Assembly: GCF_022402485.1 (NCBI RefSeq)
Contig: NZ_JAKRSA010000025.1
Coordinates: forward strand, 37,922-101,921
Source of the DNA: Phenylobacterium sp.
GTDB lineage: Bacteria > Pseudomonadota > Alphaproteobacteria > Caulobacterales > Caulobacteraceae
DNA length: 64,000 nt
Reading direction: 5' to 3'
The notes under the pieces were generated by a model, which saw only the letters and a list, made by a program, of their open reading frames with translations, was not told the origin of the DNA and searched no databases. This document shows, in pieces, positions 55,281-63,554 of this stretch. The stretch's first letter is position 1. Every line of letters starts with the position of its first letter. Made by a program: the position numbers and the translations under genes.

Positions 55281-56468
55281 TTGGGCGTCACCCTCGACCT
55301 ATCGCGCGCGGCCCGGCCCGCCGTGCCGACCTTGCCCAATCTCTCGGGGCTGACCCGGCCGCAGTTGGCTGCGGCTCTGGTGGAGGCCGGTGTCGTGCGG
55401 CCTGACAAGGCCAAGATGCGGGCCACCCAACTGTGGCGCTGGATCCATCACTATGGGCTCACCGACTTTGCCGCCATGACCGATGTGGCCAAGGAGACGA
55501 GAGCGGCTCTGGAGAGCGCCTTCACCCTGGCCCGGCCCGAAGTTGTCGAGCGACAGGTCTCCCGGGACGGTACCCGCAAGTGGCTGATCCGCATGGCTCC
55601 GGGCATCGAGGTGGAGACCGTCTATATCCCCGACGTCGGGCGCTCGGGGGCCCTGTGCGTCTCCAGCCAGGTGGGCTGCACGCTGAACTGCACCTTCTGC
55701 CATACGGGCACCCAGGCCCTGGTGCGCAACCTCACCGCGGCTGAGATCGTCGCCCAGGTGCAGGTGGCCCGAGACGACCTTGAGGAATGGCCAAGCCCCA
55801 AGGAGGACCGCCGGCTCTCCAACATCGTGTTCATGGGCATGGGTGAGCCGCTCTATAATCTCCCCCATGTGGCGGCGGCCATCGACATCATCGCCGACAA
55901 TGAGGGCATCGCCATTTCCCGGCGGCGGATCACCGTGTCCACGTCCGGTGTTGTTCCTGAACTCGGCCCCCTGGGAAGCCAGACCCAGGCCATGCTGGCG
56001 ATCTCCCTGCACGCCACCCATGATGAGCTCCGCGACGAGCTGGTGCCCCTGAACCGCAAGTATCCGCTGGCACAGCTGATGGCCGGCATCCGGGCCTATC
56101 CGGGCCTGTCCAACGCCCGGCGGGTGACGTTTGAGTACGTCATGCTCAAGGGGGTGAATGACAGCCCGGCCGAGGCCAAGGCGCTGCTCAACCTGATCAA
56201 GGGCATCCCGGCCAAGATCAATCTGATCCCGTTCAATCCCTGGCCGGGCTCTCCCTATGAATGCTCGGACTGGAAGACCATCGAGGCCTTCGCCGCCATC
56301 CTGAACCGGGCCGGTTACGCCTCTCCGATCCGCACCCCCCGGGGTCGGGACATCCTGGCCGCCTGCGGTCAGCTCAAGTCGGAGAGCGAAAAAATGCGGG
56401 CCAGCACCCGTCGGCGGCTGGACCAGGAGGCGCTCGCCCAGCAGGAGAAGGACGCACCTGCGGCCTGA
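55281..56468 (+). CDS. rlmN: 23S rRNA/tRNA A2 methyltransferase RlmN
   Basis: A 395-residue radical-SAM enzyme producing 2-methyladenine at A2503 of 23S rRNA and A37 of some tRNAs. The 4Fe-4S motif C-x3-C-x2-C is seen as CTLNCTFC, the SAM region as [15 protein letters not shown], and the C-terminal catalytic Cys lies in ILAACGQL. The start is a TTG at 55281. No in-frame ATG lies near. The C-terminal 30 residues are a charged extension rich in Arg, Glu and Gln. Confidence 0.97.
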   Translation: MGVTLDLSRAARPAVPTLPNLSGLTRPQLAAALVEAGVVRPDKAKMRATQLWRWIHHYGLTDFAAMTDVAKETRAALESAFTLARPEVVERQVSRDGTRKWLIRMAPGIEVETVYIPDVGRSGALCVSSQVGCTLNCTFCHTGTQALVRNLTAAEIVAQVQVARDDLEEWPSPKEDRRLSNIVFMGMGEPLYNLPHVAAAIDIIADNEGIAISRRRITVSTSGVVPELGPLGSQTQAMLAISLHATHDELRDELVPLNRKYPLAQLMAGIRAYPGLSNARRVTFEYVMLKGVNDSPAEAKALLNLIKGIPAKINLIPFNPWPGSPYECSDWKTIEAFAAILNRAGYASPIRTPRGRDILAACGQLKSESEKMRASTRRRLDQEALAQQEKDAPAA

Positions 56469-56537
56469 ACTGCTTGCCGAAGCCCGCGGACCTCGTGCTA
56501 ACCATCACCCTCCTGACGCCGCCGAGGTGAGCCCCCC

Positions 56538-56966
56538 ATGCCCCCCGACCTCCAGTCCCCGGAAATCCAGGCCTTCGCCATCGGCTTTCCCACCACCCTG
56601 CTGCACGCCGGCGTAGCCGTCCTGATCCTCTTTCTGGGGGCCGCCCTCTATGTGCTGCTGACCCCGCACAAGGAAGTCGCCCTGATCCGCGACGGCAATG
56701 CTGCGGCTGCGATCTCGCTGGGCGGGGTCCTGGTCGGCCTGGCCGCGCCCCTGGCCCTGTCCCTGAACTCCTCGACCTCCCTGGTGGAGATTGTCATCTG
56801 GGGGGTGTCGACCGTGATGGTGCAACTCCTCGTCTTCCGGCTCGTGGACCTTCTGCTGCGGGGCCTGCCCCAGCGCATCCAGGAGGGCGAGGTCGCCGCT
56901 GCGGCCCTGCTGGTGGGGGCCAAGCTGGCCACCGCCCTGATCCTCGCCGCCGCCGTGGCGCCCTGA
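56538..56966 (+). CDS. DUF350 membrane protein
   Basis: A 142-residue protein with four membrane helices in two DUF350 repeats: ATTLLHAGVAVLILFLGAALYVLLT-type first half, AAISLGGVLVGLAAPLALSL, VSTVMVQLLVFRLVDLLL and VAAAALLVGAKLATALILAAAV. Family of unknown function, often near polyamine-like or envelope-stress genes. It begins 70 bp after rlmN and ends 8 bp before the protease gene, so it is probably cotranscribed with the latter. Confidence 0.9.
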   Translation: MPPDLQSPEIQAFAIGFPTTLLHAGVAVLILFLGAALYVLLTPHKEVALIRDGNAAAAISLGGVLVGLAAPLALSLNSSTSLVEIVIWGVSTVMVQLLVFRLVDLLLRGLPQRIQEGEVAAAALLVGAKLATALILAAAVAP

Positions 56967-56973
56967 TCGCCTG

Positions 56974-57939
56974 ATGCACTTTCCCCGACTTCCGGACTGG
57001 CTGGTCTACGCCGCCGTGGTCCTGGCCCTGCTGATCTCCGCGATCGGCCGCCAGGAAAACGCGGCTGCACCGCCGCCGCCGCCGCCGGTGCCGGGGGAAG
57101 AGGGCCTGCCGCTTGGACCAGCCTCCCCCTTCGACCCCGCCGTGGTGGTGGAGGTGCCGCAGACCGCCGAGCCGGGCGCCGGGACCGCCTTCGCCGTCTC
57201 TGACGACGGGGTCTGGATGACCGCCCGCCATGTGGTGGAAGGGTGCAGCCACGCCGCCATCATGGTCGCTGATGGCCGGGGCGTGGACGCCGAAGTCTTC
57301 ATCGACCCCCGGGGAGAGGCCGCTATCCTGATCACCGAAGGCGGCGCACCGGCCCTGCCGCTTGGCCTGGACCGTACCCTGCGCCGCGGGGACCGGGCCT
57401 ATCATCCAGGCTATCCGCAGGGACGGGCTGGGGAGGCCACCTCTCGACTGCTCGGGCGTGAAAACCTGGTGGTGCGCGGCCGTGGGGAGCGGACGGAATC
57501 GGTGCTGGTCTGGGCTGAAACCGGGCGCACCGATGGCCTGACCGGCACCCTGGCCGGGCTCTCAGGGGCCCCGGCCCTGGACAGCGGCGGGCGGGTCATC
57601 GGGGTGACTGTCGCCGAGGCCCCCCGCCGGGGCCGGATTTACACCACATCTCCGGAGACCGTGCTGACCGCCCTGAACGCCTCAGGCCGCAACGCCGCCA
57701 GCTTCGCTGTCGGCGAGCCGGTGACGCCGGAAAACTATGGCCGCGTCGCCGACAATCTGCGGCGAGACCTCAGGGTCGCACAGGTGATCTGCATTGCACC
57801 GGGACAGGCCGGAGCCCCCGGCCGCCCGGGGCCTGCAACCCCCGCCCCCATGCCGACCCCGGAAGCCGCGCCCAAGGGGGCCGCCTCGGGCACGGCGGCT
57901 CAGGGAGCCGGCGAGGCTGGCGGGGCCTCAGAGGACTGA
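56974..57939 (+). CDS. Membrane-anchored trypsin-like serine protease (possibly degenerate)
   Basis: A 321-residue protein with one N-terminal membrane helix (10-25), a Pro-rich spacer, and a Trypsin_2/HtrA-like fold without PDZ. His of the triad is H86 in MTARHVVEGC and Ser is S197 in LSGAPALDSGGRVIGV. At the place where the family normally has D-x-A-x-L the sequence is EAAIL (E115), with D111 four residues before. The acid may therefore be replaced by Glu. The C-terminal 60 residues are Pro/Ala/Gly-rich. Its last 40 bp overlap the convergent AmpG-like gene. Confidence 0.85.
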   Translation: MHFPRLPDWLVYAAVVLALLISAIGRQENAAAPPPPPPVPGEEGLPLGPASPFDPAVVVEVPQTAEPGAGTAFAVSDDGVWMTARHVVEGCSHAAIMVADGRGVDAEVFIDPRGEAAILITEGGAPALPLGLDRTLRRGDRAYHPGYPQGRAGEATSRLLGRENLVVRGRGERTESVLVWAETGRTDGLTGTLAGLSGAPALDSGGRVIGVTVAEAPRRGRIYTTSPETVLTALNASGRNAASFAVGEPVTPENYGRVADNLRRDLRVAQVICIAPGQAGAPGRPGPATPAPMPTPEAAPKGAASGTAAQGAGEAGGASED

Positions 57940-59642
57940 GTCGCCTGAGTCGGACGCTGCCGGGCGGCGACCATGAAGGCCAGGACAATGCCGACCACCC
58001 CGATCAGGGCCGAGTAGAAGAAGAACAAGAGATAGCCCGTGCCCAGGGCGGCGGGGCTGACCCCGGACTTTTCCACAGCGCCCGCATAGGCTTCGGGGGG
58101 CAGGCCGGCGAAGAGCCCCTTAAGGGCCCCCAGGACACCGCCGGTCTCCGCGGCTGCGGCTGTACTCTCCACAATGCGTCCGGACTGGGAGGCCAGCAGC
58201 TTCCCGGGCAGGGAATAGAAAGATGAGAACACCGCATACTGGGTTGCGGTGAACCCGTAGCCAGTGAGGCTGGACATATAGGCGATCAGACAGGTGCCCG
58301 CGAAGCCGCCCGCCACATTGTCCACCCCGATGGCCACGAACAGGGCCGGCAAGGAGGCTCCCTCCAGGGCGAGCCAGGCGAACACCAGATTGCTCAACGG
58401 ACCAGCGAAAGCGCCGATCAGTAGAGCCCCAATGAGACCAAAGCGGGCCACCGCCAGACCGCCGAGAAAGACCCCCAGCATGGACATGGCCACCCCAAAG
58501 ACCTTCCGGACCTCGGCGATCTCCACCAGGGTAAAGCCCAGATCGAGGTAGAACGGGGTCATGATGTTGAGGACGAAGTCTGCCAGCCGATAAAGGCAGA
58601 TCAGGGCCAGGATCAGGGCTGCGGTCCCCCGGTAACGATCGAAGAAGTCGATAAACGGATCAAACAGCGCCGCCGAGAGATAGACCCCAGGCCGGGTGCG
58701 GAAGCCCGGGATGGGAAAGGCCGCCAGGACAATCAGTCCGCCCCCCGCCAGGACCGCGCCGACCTGCAGGAAAACCCCCCAGGGACGGCTGGTCCAGGCC
58801 GCCGACAACCCCTCAGCCGCCGCCGACTGGCCAAGGGCGTTCAGACCCTGAGCCAGGATATCGGCCGAGCCGGCCAGCCCTGAGCCCAGCACCATGGCAC
58901 CAGCCCCCACCAGGGCCAGACGGGCCACCCATTCTGGAAGCTCATAGCCCGGGCGGGAGGGCACCCCCTCCAGATTGATCGGCCGCACCACATGCTGAGC
59001 CTCCCGGGGGGCACCCAACACCCCAGCCACCCCGATCAGCATCAGGGCCGCCATGACCATGTAGGAGACGTTCCAGCTGTACTGCTGAGCCAGGATCAAG
59101 GGGACGGCACCGGCGACGATGATGGCGATGCGGTAGCCCCACTGATAGGCCGCCGCCAGGGCACCTTGGCGGGTCTCGCCGGCCGCTTCGATCCGCCAGG
59201 CGTCAATGACGATGTCCTGGGTCGCGCCGGCAAACGCCACCAGCACCGCCAACAGGGCCATCATGCCGAGGTTGCGCACTGGGTCGCCCCCGGCCACCAG
59301 CCACAGGCCGATCATCACGGCGGCCTGAGCCACCAGCATCCACGACCTTCGATGACCCAGACGGTTGGTGAGCCAGGGAATCTTCGTCCGGTCCACCAGG
59401 GGTGCCCAGAGCAGTTTCATGGAATAGGCCAGGGTCGCCAGGGAGAAGACGCTGATCACCTGCAAGGACAGACCCGATTCCCGCAGCCAGGCCGACAGGG
59501 TGTCAAAGATCAGCAGGTTGGGCAGGCCCGAGGCGAAGCCCAGGGCAAGCATGATCAGGGCCCGGCGCTCCCCATAGACGGTCAAAGCAGACCACAGGCT
59601 GGGTTTCGCCCCGGGCGCCTGGCCGGTGTCTTGGGTGTTCAT
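57900..59642 (-). CDS. AmpG-like MFS permease
   Basis: A 580-residue major-facilitator protein with 12 or more helices. N-terminal features LALGFASGLPNLLIFDTLSAWLRESG and WAPLVDRTKIPWLTNRLGHRRSWMLVAQ are typical of AmpG, the importer of anhydro-muropeptides for wall recycling. Another AmpG-like feature is ATQDIVIDAWRIE. It is longer than E. coli AmpG because of extra loops around residues 245-320. The ATG at 59642 is behind GGGGGAGA. The gene follows the ShkA-like kinase by 34 bp on the same strand. Confidence 0.9.
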   Translation of the reverse strand: MNTQDTGQAPGAKPSLWSALTVYGERRALIMLALGFASGLPNLLIFDTLSAWLRESGLSLQVISVFSLATLAYSMKLLWAPLVDRTKIPWLTNRLGHRRSWMLVAQAAVMIGLWLVAGGDPVRNLGMMALLAVLVAFAGATQDIVIDAWRIEAAGETRQGALAAAYQWGYRIAIIVAGAVPLILAQQYSWNVSYMVMAALMLIGVAGVLGAPREAQHVVRPINLEGVPSRPGYELPEWVARLALVGAGAMVLGSGLAGSADILAQGLNALGQSAAAEGLSAAWTSRPWGVFLQVGAVLAGGGLIVLAAFPIPGFRTRPGVYLSAALFDPFIDFFDRYRGTAALILALICLYRLADFVLNIMTPFYLDLGFTLVEIAEVRKVFGVAMSMLGVFLGGLAVARFGLIGALLIGAFAGPLSNLVFAWLALEGASLPALFVAIGVDNVAGGFAGTCLIAYMSSLTGYGFTATQYAVFSSFYSLPGKLLASQSGRIVESTAAAAETGGVLGALKGLFAGLPPEAYAGAVEKSGVSPAALGTGYLLFFFYSALIGVVGIVLAFMVAARQRPTQATQSSEAPPASPAP

Positions 59643-59676
59643 GGCGTCTCCCCCGAGGCGGGACGCCCCGCCAGAC

Positions 59677-61233
59677 TCAGCCGAACTTGGCCCGCTCAGA
59701 GGCTCCCGTCCAGACCGGCTGGTCCACGGGGCGTCGCGCCCATCGGGAAAGGGCACCTCGCAAGGCTTCGACGGCCAGCGGCTTGACCAGGAAGTCGTTC
59801 ATCCCCGCCGCCATGCAGGCTTCTCGATCTTCCTGGAAGGCATTTGCCGTCAGGGCCACCACCGGGGTCTCCACGCCGGCGATACGCAGCCGCTTGGTGG
59901 TCTCTTCGCCGGTGATATCGGGCAAGCGCATATCCATCAGCACCAGATCGTAGGACCCGACCTGCAGGGCGGCCAGGACCTCCTGGCCGGTCAGGGCATG
60001 ATCGACCGTGCAACCCTCCCGGGTCAGCAGGGTCCGGGCCAGCAGGGCGTTGACCGGATTATCCTCTACCAAGAGCACCCTGGCGCCCGGTGCCGCAGCC
60101 GGCGCGACCCGGTCATCGTCGGGCGCCTGGGTCTGGTCAGTAGCACTCTGCAGGGCCGCCAGCACCCGCTCCGCCAAGGAGGCTCTCCGGAGAGGCTTGA
60201 TCAGGTAACCGCAGAATCCCGAGGCCCGATAGCGGGCGATCCGGTCTCGCTCCTCGGGTGCCAGCAGGATCAGGGCCGGCCGGTCAAAGGGCCGGCGGAC
60301 CTTGCGGCCCCCCTGGCTGAGTGCATGGTCGAGCAGCAGCACATCCTGAGGCCCGGTCAAGGGCAGGAGGGCCTCGACCTGGGCGGCGACCACCGCCTCC
60401 CCACCACAGGCCTGGATCTGCAGGCGGGCCGCCTCCCGGACCACAGGATTGGGCGAGGCAATCCCGACCCGCAGGCCCTTCAACGAACCGGAAGGGACAT
60501 TGGTCACGGCCGCCGCCGTTTCAAAGGGCGCCTCGAACCAGAAGACGGCACCTCCCTCGCGGGCCGCCTCGACACCCACGTCGCCGCCCATGGCCAGGGC
60601 CAGGCGCCTGGCGATGGCTAGGCCCAGGCCAGATCCCGTAGCCTGGTGGCTGGGATCAGATTGGGCGAAGGCCTCGAAGATCAACTCCTGGGCCGACTTA
60701 CTGACACCAGGGCCGGTGTCGGCGACGGTAAAGCGCCACCGGCCGGGCCCCGCAGGACATGCGCCCAGAAGCACGCCGCCCTTGGCCGTGAATTTTACCG
60801 CATTGCCCGCGAAATTGAGCAGAATCTGCCGGAGACGGCTTTCGTCAGCCATCAGGACCACGGCGGCGTCGGGGCAAGCCCAGGCGATCTCCAGGCCCTT
60901 TTCATGGGCCCGGGGGCTGAGAAGTTCGCACACCGCCCGCAGCAGATCCTCCACCGGGACTGGGGCCAGCCGCAGTTCAACCTTGCCAGCGCCAAGGCGG
61001 GCATAGTCCAGGAGTTCATTGACCAGACCCAACAGGTGCTCGCCAGAGTCGCGCATGGCGCTGACATAGGCCCGCTGTTCGGCGCTGAGCCTGGTGCTCT
61101 CCAGGAGTCTCGCCATACCTAGCACGCCGCTGAGCGGAGTTCGGAACTCGTGGCTCAGGGCCGCAAGCTGTCCGGTGCTGATCCGTTCTTCCGGGCCGTC
61201 CGGCCCTGCAATGTCATCGGCTGAAATTCCCAT
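59677..61233 (-). CDS. shkA: ShkA-like soluble hybrid histidine kinase (DHp-CA-Rec1-Rec2)
   Basis: A 518-residue kinase with no sensor or membrane part. DHp has H28 in LSHEFRTPLSG. The ATPase has N-box LNFAGNAVKF, G1 DTGPGVS and G2 GSGLGLAIARRL. A pseudo-receiver (about 255-370) lacks the phosphoacceptor aspartate, and a true receiver follows (LLVEDNPVN ... LVLMDMRLPD). This is the architecture of Caulobacter ShkA, which is switched on when c-di-GMP binds Rec1. The R-x13-Y-x5-R spacing I recall for its ligand site is present (R in EERDR, Y in GYLIKP, R in LRRAS), and the Rec1-Rec2 linker has APDDDRVAP, matching the inhibitory DDR motif. Known downstream steps are ShpA and TacA, not in this window. 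Confidence 0.88.
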   Translation of the reverse strand: MGISADDIAGPDGPEERISTGQLAALSHEFRTPLSGVLGMARLLESTRLSAEQRAYVSAMRDSGEHLLGLVNELLDYARLGAGKVELRLAPVPVEDLLRAVCELLSPRAHEKGLEIAWACPDAAVVLMADESRLRQILLNFAGNAVKFTAKGGVLLGACPAGPGRWRFTVADTGPGVSKSAQELIFEAFAQSDPSHQATGSGLGLAIARRLALAMGGDVGVEAAREGGAVFWFEAPFETAAAVTNVPSGSLKGLRVGIASPNPVVREAARLQIQACGGEAVVAAQVEALLPLTGPQDVLLLDHALSQGGRKVRRPFDRPALILLAPEERDRIARYRASGFCGYLIKPLRRASLAERVLAALQSATDQTQAPDDDRVAPAAAPGARVLLVEDNPVNALLARTLLTREGCTVDHALTGQEVLAALQVGSYDLVLMDMRLPDITGEETTKRLRIAGVETPVVALTANAFQEDREACMAAGMNDFLVKPLAVEALRGALSRWARRPVDQPVWTGASERAKFG

Positions 61234-61268
61234 GCAGGAAACCTAGCCTGCGGGACTTTAACGGGCCG

Positions 61269-61679
61269 TCAAAGCCCAGCTTCCGCATCGTCCTGACGAC
61301 CCATTTCCCGGGCCAGCGCCAGCAGCGCCTGCCGGGCCCGAGGGCGCGCTATCACCCGATAGGCCTCCAGGATCTCCAGGGCCCCTGGGGTCATCAGGGC
61401 GGTGAAGGCCTCATCCGGAGGCGCGCTCTCATGGGCGTCCTGGCCCACCAGCCAGCTGACCGTGGTCTGGAGGGCGCGGCTGGCCGCCACCAAGGTCGAG
61501 CCGGAGATCCTGTTGGCACCGCGCTCGTACTTCTGGACCTGCTGAAAGGAGACCCCCAGCCGGTCGGCCAGGTCGGACTGGCTCATGTTCAAGGACCGGC
61601 GCCGGGCGCGGACCCGGGCGCCGATCGCCCGGTCGACGCCGTCGACCTCCGCTTTTGCATCCGGCTCCGTCAAGTTCAT
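61269..61679 (-). CDS. XRE-family helix-turn-helix regulator
   Basis: A 136-residue DNA-binding protein. The HTH lies around residues 24-78: IGARVRARRRSLNMSQSDLADRLGVSFQQVQKYERGANRISGSTL. The C-terminal segment (TPGALEILEAYRVIARPRARQALLALAREM) is a short helical dimerisation region. This size and tail are common in Caulobacterales. The ATG at 61679 has GGAG six bases upstream. In-frame ATGs exist further up (61691 and beyond). It precedes the ShkA-like kinase on the same strand and is divergent from the LuxR-type gene. Confidence 0.9.
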   Translation of the reverse strand: MNLTEPDAKAEVDGVDRAIGARVRARRRSLNMSQSDLADRLGVSFQQVQKYERGANRISGSTLVAASRALQTTVSWLVGQDAHESAPPDEAFTALMTPGALEILEAYRVIARPRARQALLALAREMGRQDDAEAGL

Positions 61680-61807
61680 CTTCGGCTCCATATCGCCGCT
61701 CAACCTTTGAGCGACCCTTGCTATGAGCTTCATACGGATCACTCTGGGATATGGACGCAGGGCCCCGCATAGCGTGTAGTGGCGCTCTCCATTTGGGAGG
61801 AAGGATC

Positions 61808-62551
61808 ATGGCCGATCAGGTTGAACTTCTGACCGCGCGGGAACGGGAGTGCCTGCGCTTGGTGGACCGTCATTTCAGCTCCAAGCAGATCGCCCGCGAG
61901 CTGGGGATGTCCAAGACCTCCGTCGACACCTATTGCGACCGCGCCCGACGTAAGCTGGGGGTCAGCGACCGCTACCACGCCGCTCGGCTGCTGGCCGATC
62001 ACGAGCGTGAGTCCGGCGGGGCGGCTGTCCTGATCAGATCAGGACAGGACGCAGTCAGGACAGACGCCGGGCCGAGGCCATGGTCGGGTGGGGCCTCATC
62101 AGGAGGCGAGACCCATGAAGCACTGGAACGGCGAGGGCCGGAGAGCGTCGGTGAACCGCGCTCTGCACCTGAGACGCGAGATCGAGATCTTCGAGGAAAA
62201 GTGGCCGACGCCCTCTTCGCCGGTGGCGTTGATGCCGTCCTTCGCCTGGGATCAACTGGAGCGCCAGCTGACCGATCTGGCGGCCTCCCCGGTGCAGGCC
62301 GAGATGGTCACCCATCTGGTGTCGGCGACCCGCAAGCTCGCACCTTTCAAGCCCCCGGAAATGGTGATGCGAGAGATCCTCTGCCTCACTTGGGTGCTGC
62401 TGGACGAGAACTTCCACCGTGGCGATACGGCAGCAGCCACGACCTAGGCCCTGGCGCGCGGGTCAGCCTGATCCTCGCCATCGCCATCGGATCGGCCCTG
62501 GCTTTCGGGGGCGTCCTGGCGGGGCTTCAGGCGCTCACCGCCCTGGTCTGA
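61808..62551 (+). CDS. LuxR-type HTH protein with C-terminal membrane helix, interrupted by a nested gene
   Basis: One open frame of 247 residues. Residues 1-68 are a GerE/LuxR HTH (LLTARERECLRLVDRHFSSKQIARELGMSKTSVDTYCDRARRKLG). Residues about 215-247 are a membrane tail (VSLILAIAIGSALAFGG ...), the build of a family common in Caulobacterales. The middle (about 100-212) is Gly/Pro/Arg-rich and its third positions are only about 46% G/C by hand count, against about 88% in the tail. The same DNA encodes a second protein in another frame (62115-62447). Whether one 247-residue protein is made, or the gene is split, is open. GGAGGA precedes the ATG. Confidence 0.65.
   Translation: MADQVELLTARERECLRLVDRHFSSKQIARELGMSKTSVDTYCDRARRKLGVSDRYHAARLLADHERESGGAAVLIRSGQDAVRTDAGPRPWSGGASSGGETHEALERRGPESVGEPRSAPETRDRDLRGKVADALFAGGVDAVLRLGSTGAPADRSGGLPGAGRDGHPSGVGDPQARTFQAPGNGDARDPLPHLGAAGRELPPWRYGSSHDLGPGARVSLILAIAIGSALAFGGVLAGLQALTALV
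62025..62047. repeat. Perfect 23-bp palindrome inside the LuxR-type ORF
   Basis: Left arm CTGTCCTGATC, centre A, right arm GATCAGGACAG (11+1+11, no mismatch). A third copy of TCAGGACAG follows at 62055-62063. It falls just after the HTH-coding part, where coding signal changes frame. It may be an insertion scar, an operator or a terminator for the HTH part. Confidence 0.7.
62115..62447 (+). CDS. Nested gene: unrecognised 110-residue soluble protein
   Basis: A 110-residue protein in a different frame from the surrounding LuxR-type ORF. It has an ideal ribosome site AGGAGG eight bases before the ATG. About 84% of third positions are G/C by hand count, versus about 46% for the overlapping frame. 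Composition is that of a normal folded protein: helical, with LERQLTDLAASPVQAEMVTHLVSATRKL and EMVMREILCLTWVLLDENF. No domain is recognised. It ends where the membrane tail of the LuxR-type frame becomes coding-like. Upstream, GAGGCC/GGCCTC (62074-62097) can fold before the ribosome site. Confidence 0.72.
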   Translation: MKHWNGEGRRASVNRALHLRREIEIFEEKWPTPSSPVALMPSFAWDQLERQLTDLAASPVQAEMVTHLVSATRKLAPFKPPEMVMREILCLTWVLLDENFHRGDTAAATT

Positions 62552-62647
62552 CGTCAGCTGGTCCGACGCCAAGTCCGACAACCCGACCACTTCCCTATCC
62601 CCCTTCGCAATCCCCCGGCCGATGCGCCGGCGGGAAGGAGACCCCCC

Positions 62648-63004
62648 ATGCTCAAGCAACGCCGACTCTATGCCGACCAAGTGGCCGCCAGCCTGTTCGA
62701 GGCTGAGACCGCCATTGACGCCGCCCTGGCCAAGACCGCCGCCCTGGCGGGCGTTATGCCAGGCCTGAGAGCCCAGGCCGGTCTCTCGGCCTTGATTGGC
62801 CAGGAGGCCATGGAATGGACGAGCCGCTCCATCGTCGCCCTGGCAGAGGCCCGCAGGGCCGTGATCGAAGCGCATAAGGAACTCAGCCTGGCCCAGAAAC
62901 AGATCGGCCTGGGGGCTGTCCTCTACGGGGATGGGGCGCCTAAGCCGGCCGAGCCGGTCCGCGGCCCTGCCCTGCGTGCGGTGAAGGATGCCAACGCCGC
63001 CTGA
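62648..63004 (+). CDS. Conserved helical protein of Caulobacterales type
   Basis: A 118-residue, entirely helical, Ala-rich protein without a signal peptide: MLKQRRLYADQVAASLFEAETAIDAALAKTAALAG and MEWTSRSIVALAEARRAVIEAHKELSLAQKQIGLGA. Similar proteins are found in Caulobacter and relatives, with no assigned role. GGAAGGAG precedes the ATG. It lies 96 bp after the LuxR-type ORF, so it may be its target or operon partner. Confidence 0.82.
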   Translation: MLKQRRLYADQVAASLFEAETAIDAALAKTAALAGVMPGLRAQAGLSALIGQEAMEWTSRSIVALAEARRAVIEAHKELSLAQKQIGLGAVLYGDGAPKPAEPVRGPALRAVKDANAA

Positions 63005-63047
63005 ATCGAAAGGCCGATCTATCCCCATAAGCGGGAGGCCGGCGCCT

Positions 63048-63554
63048 ATGCCAGGGCGTCGGCCTCTGCCACTTTGGCGGGCGCAAACCCGTGAAAGATC
63101 CCTGGCCTTGTACTTTGCCGTACTTCCGCAGCAGATCTGGTTCGTCGCCATGGTCCTGGTCTCGGGTGCCGCCCTCTGGCGGGGGGGCGTCCCTGAGCAG
63201 CGCGTGGCTGTGGCCAATGTGGCGGCCTGGTTCCTTACCCCCCTGGCCTATGACCGGGACGTGATTGGGCTGCAATGGGGGGTCCTTGGGGTCGACGCCC
63301 TGTTCCTGGCCTATCTGCTGTTTCTGGCCATGACCACGAACCGCCTGTGGCTGCTGTTTGCCGCCGCCTTCCAGCTGCTCGGCATCATGACCCATGTGGC
63401 CATGTGGGTGGACGAAGGGGTTCCGGCCTTGCCCTACCGCTGGGGTCTGGTGATCTGGAGCTACCTGATCCTGGCGAGCCTTGCGGTGGGTGCCTGGATT
63501 CACCGCCGTCAGCCGGCCAGGACGCTCGACCCGTCCGCCGAGACCCGGCGATAG
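63048..63554 (+). CDS. Four-helix membrane protein, unknown family
   Basis: About 168 residues with four predicted helices: LALYFAVLPQQIWFVAMVLVSG, VGVDALFLAYLLFLAM-type second and third segments around WLLFAAAFQLLGIMTHVAMW, and GLVIWSYLILASLAVGAW. I do not recognise the family. The start is uncertain. ATG 63048 is the most upstream codon that does not overlap the previous gene, and TTG 63108 just before the first helix is possible. Its last 46 bp overlap the convergent comM gene. Confidence 0.7.
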   Translation: MPGRRPLPLWRAQTRERSLALYFAVLPQQIWFVAMVLVSGAALWRGGVPEQRVAVANVAAWFLTPLAYDRDVIGLQWGVLGVDALFLAYLLFLAMTTNRLWLLFAAAFQLLGIMTHVAMWVDEGVPALPYRWGLVIWSYLILASLAVGAWIHRRQPARTLDPSAETRR

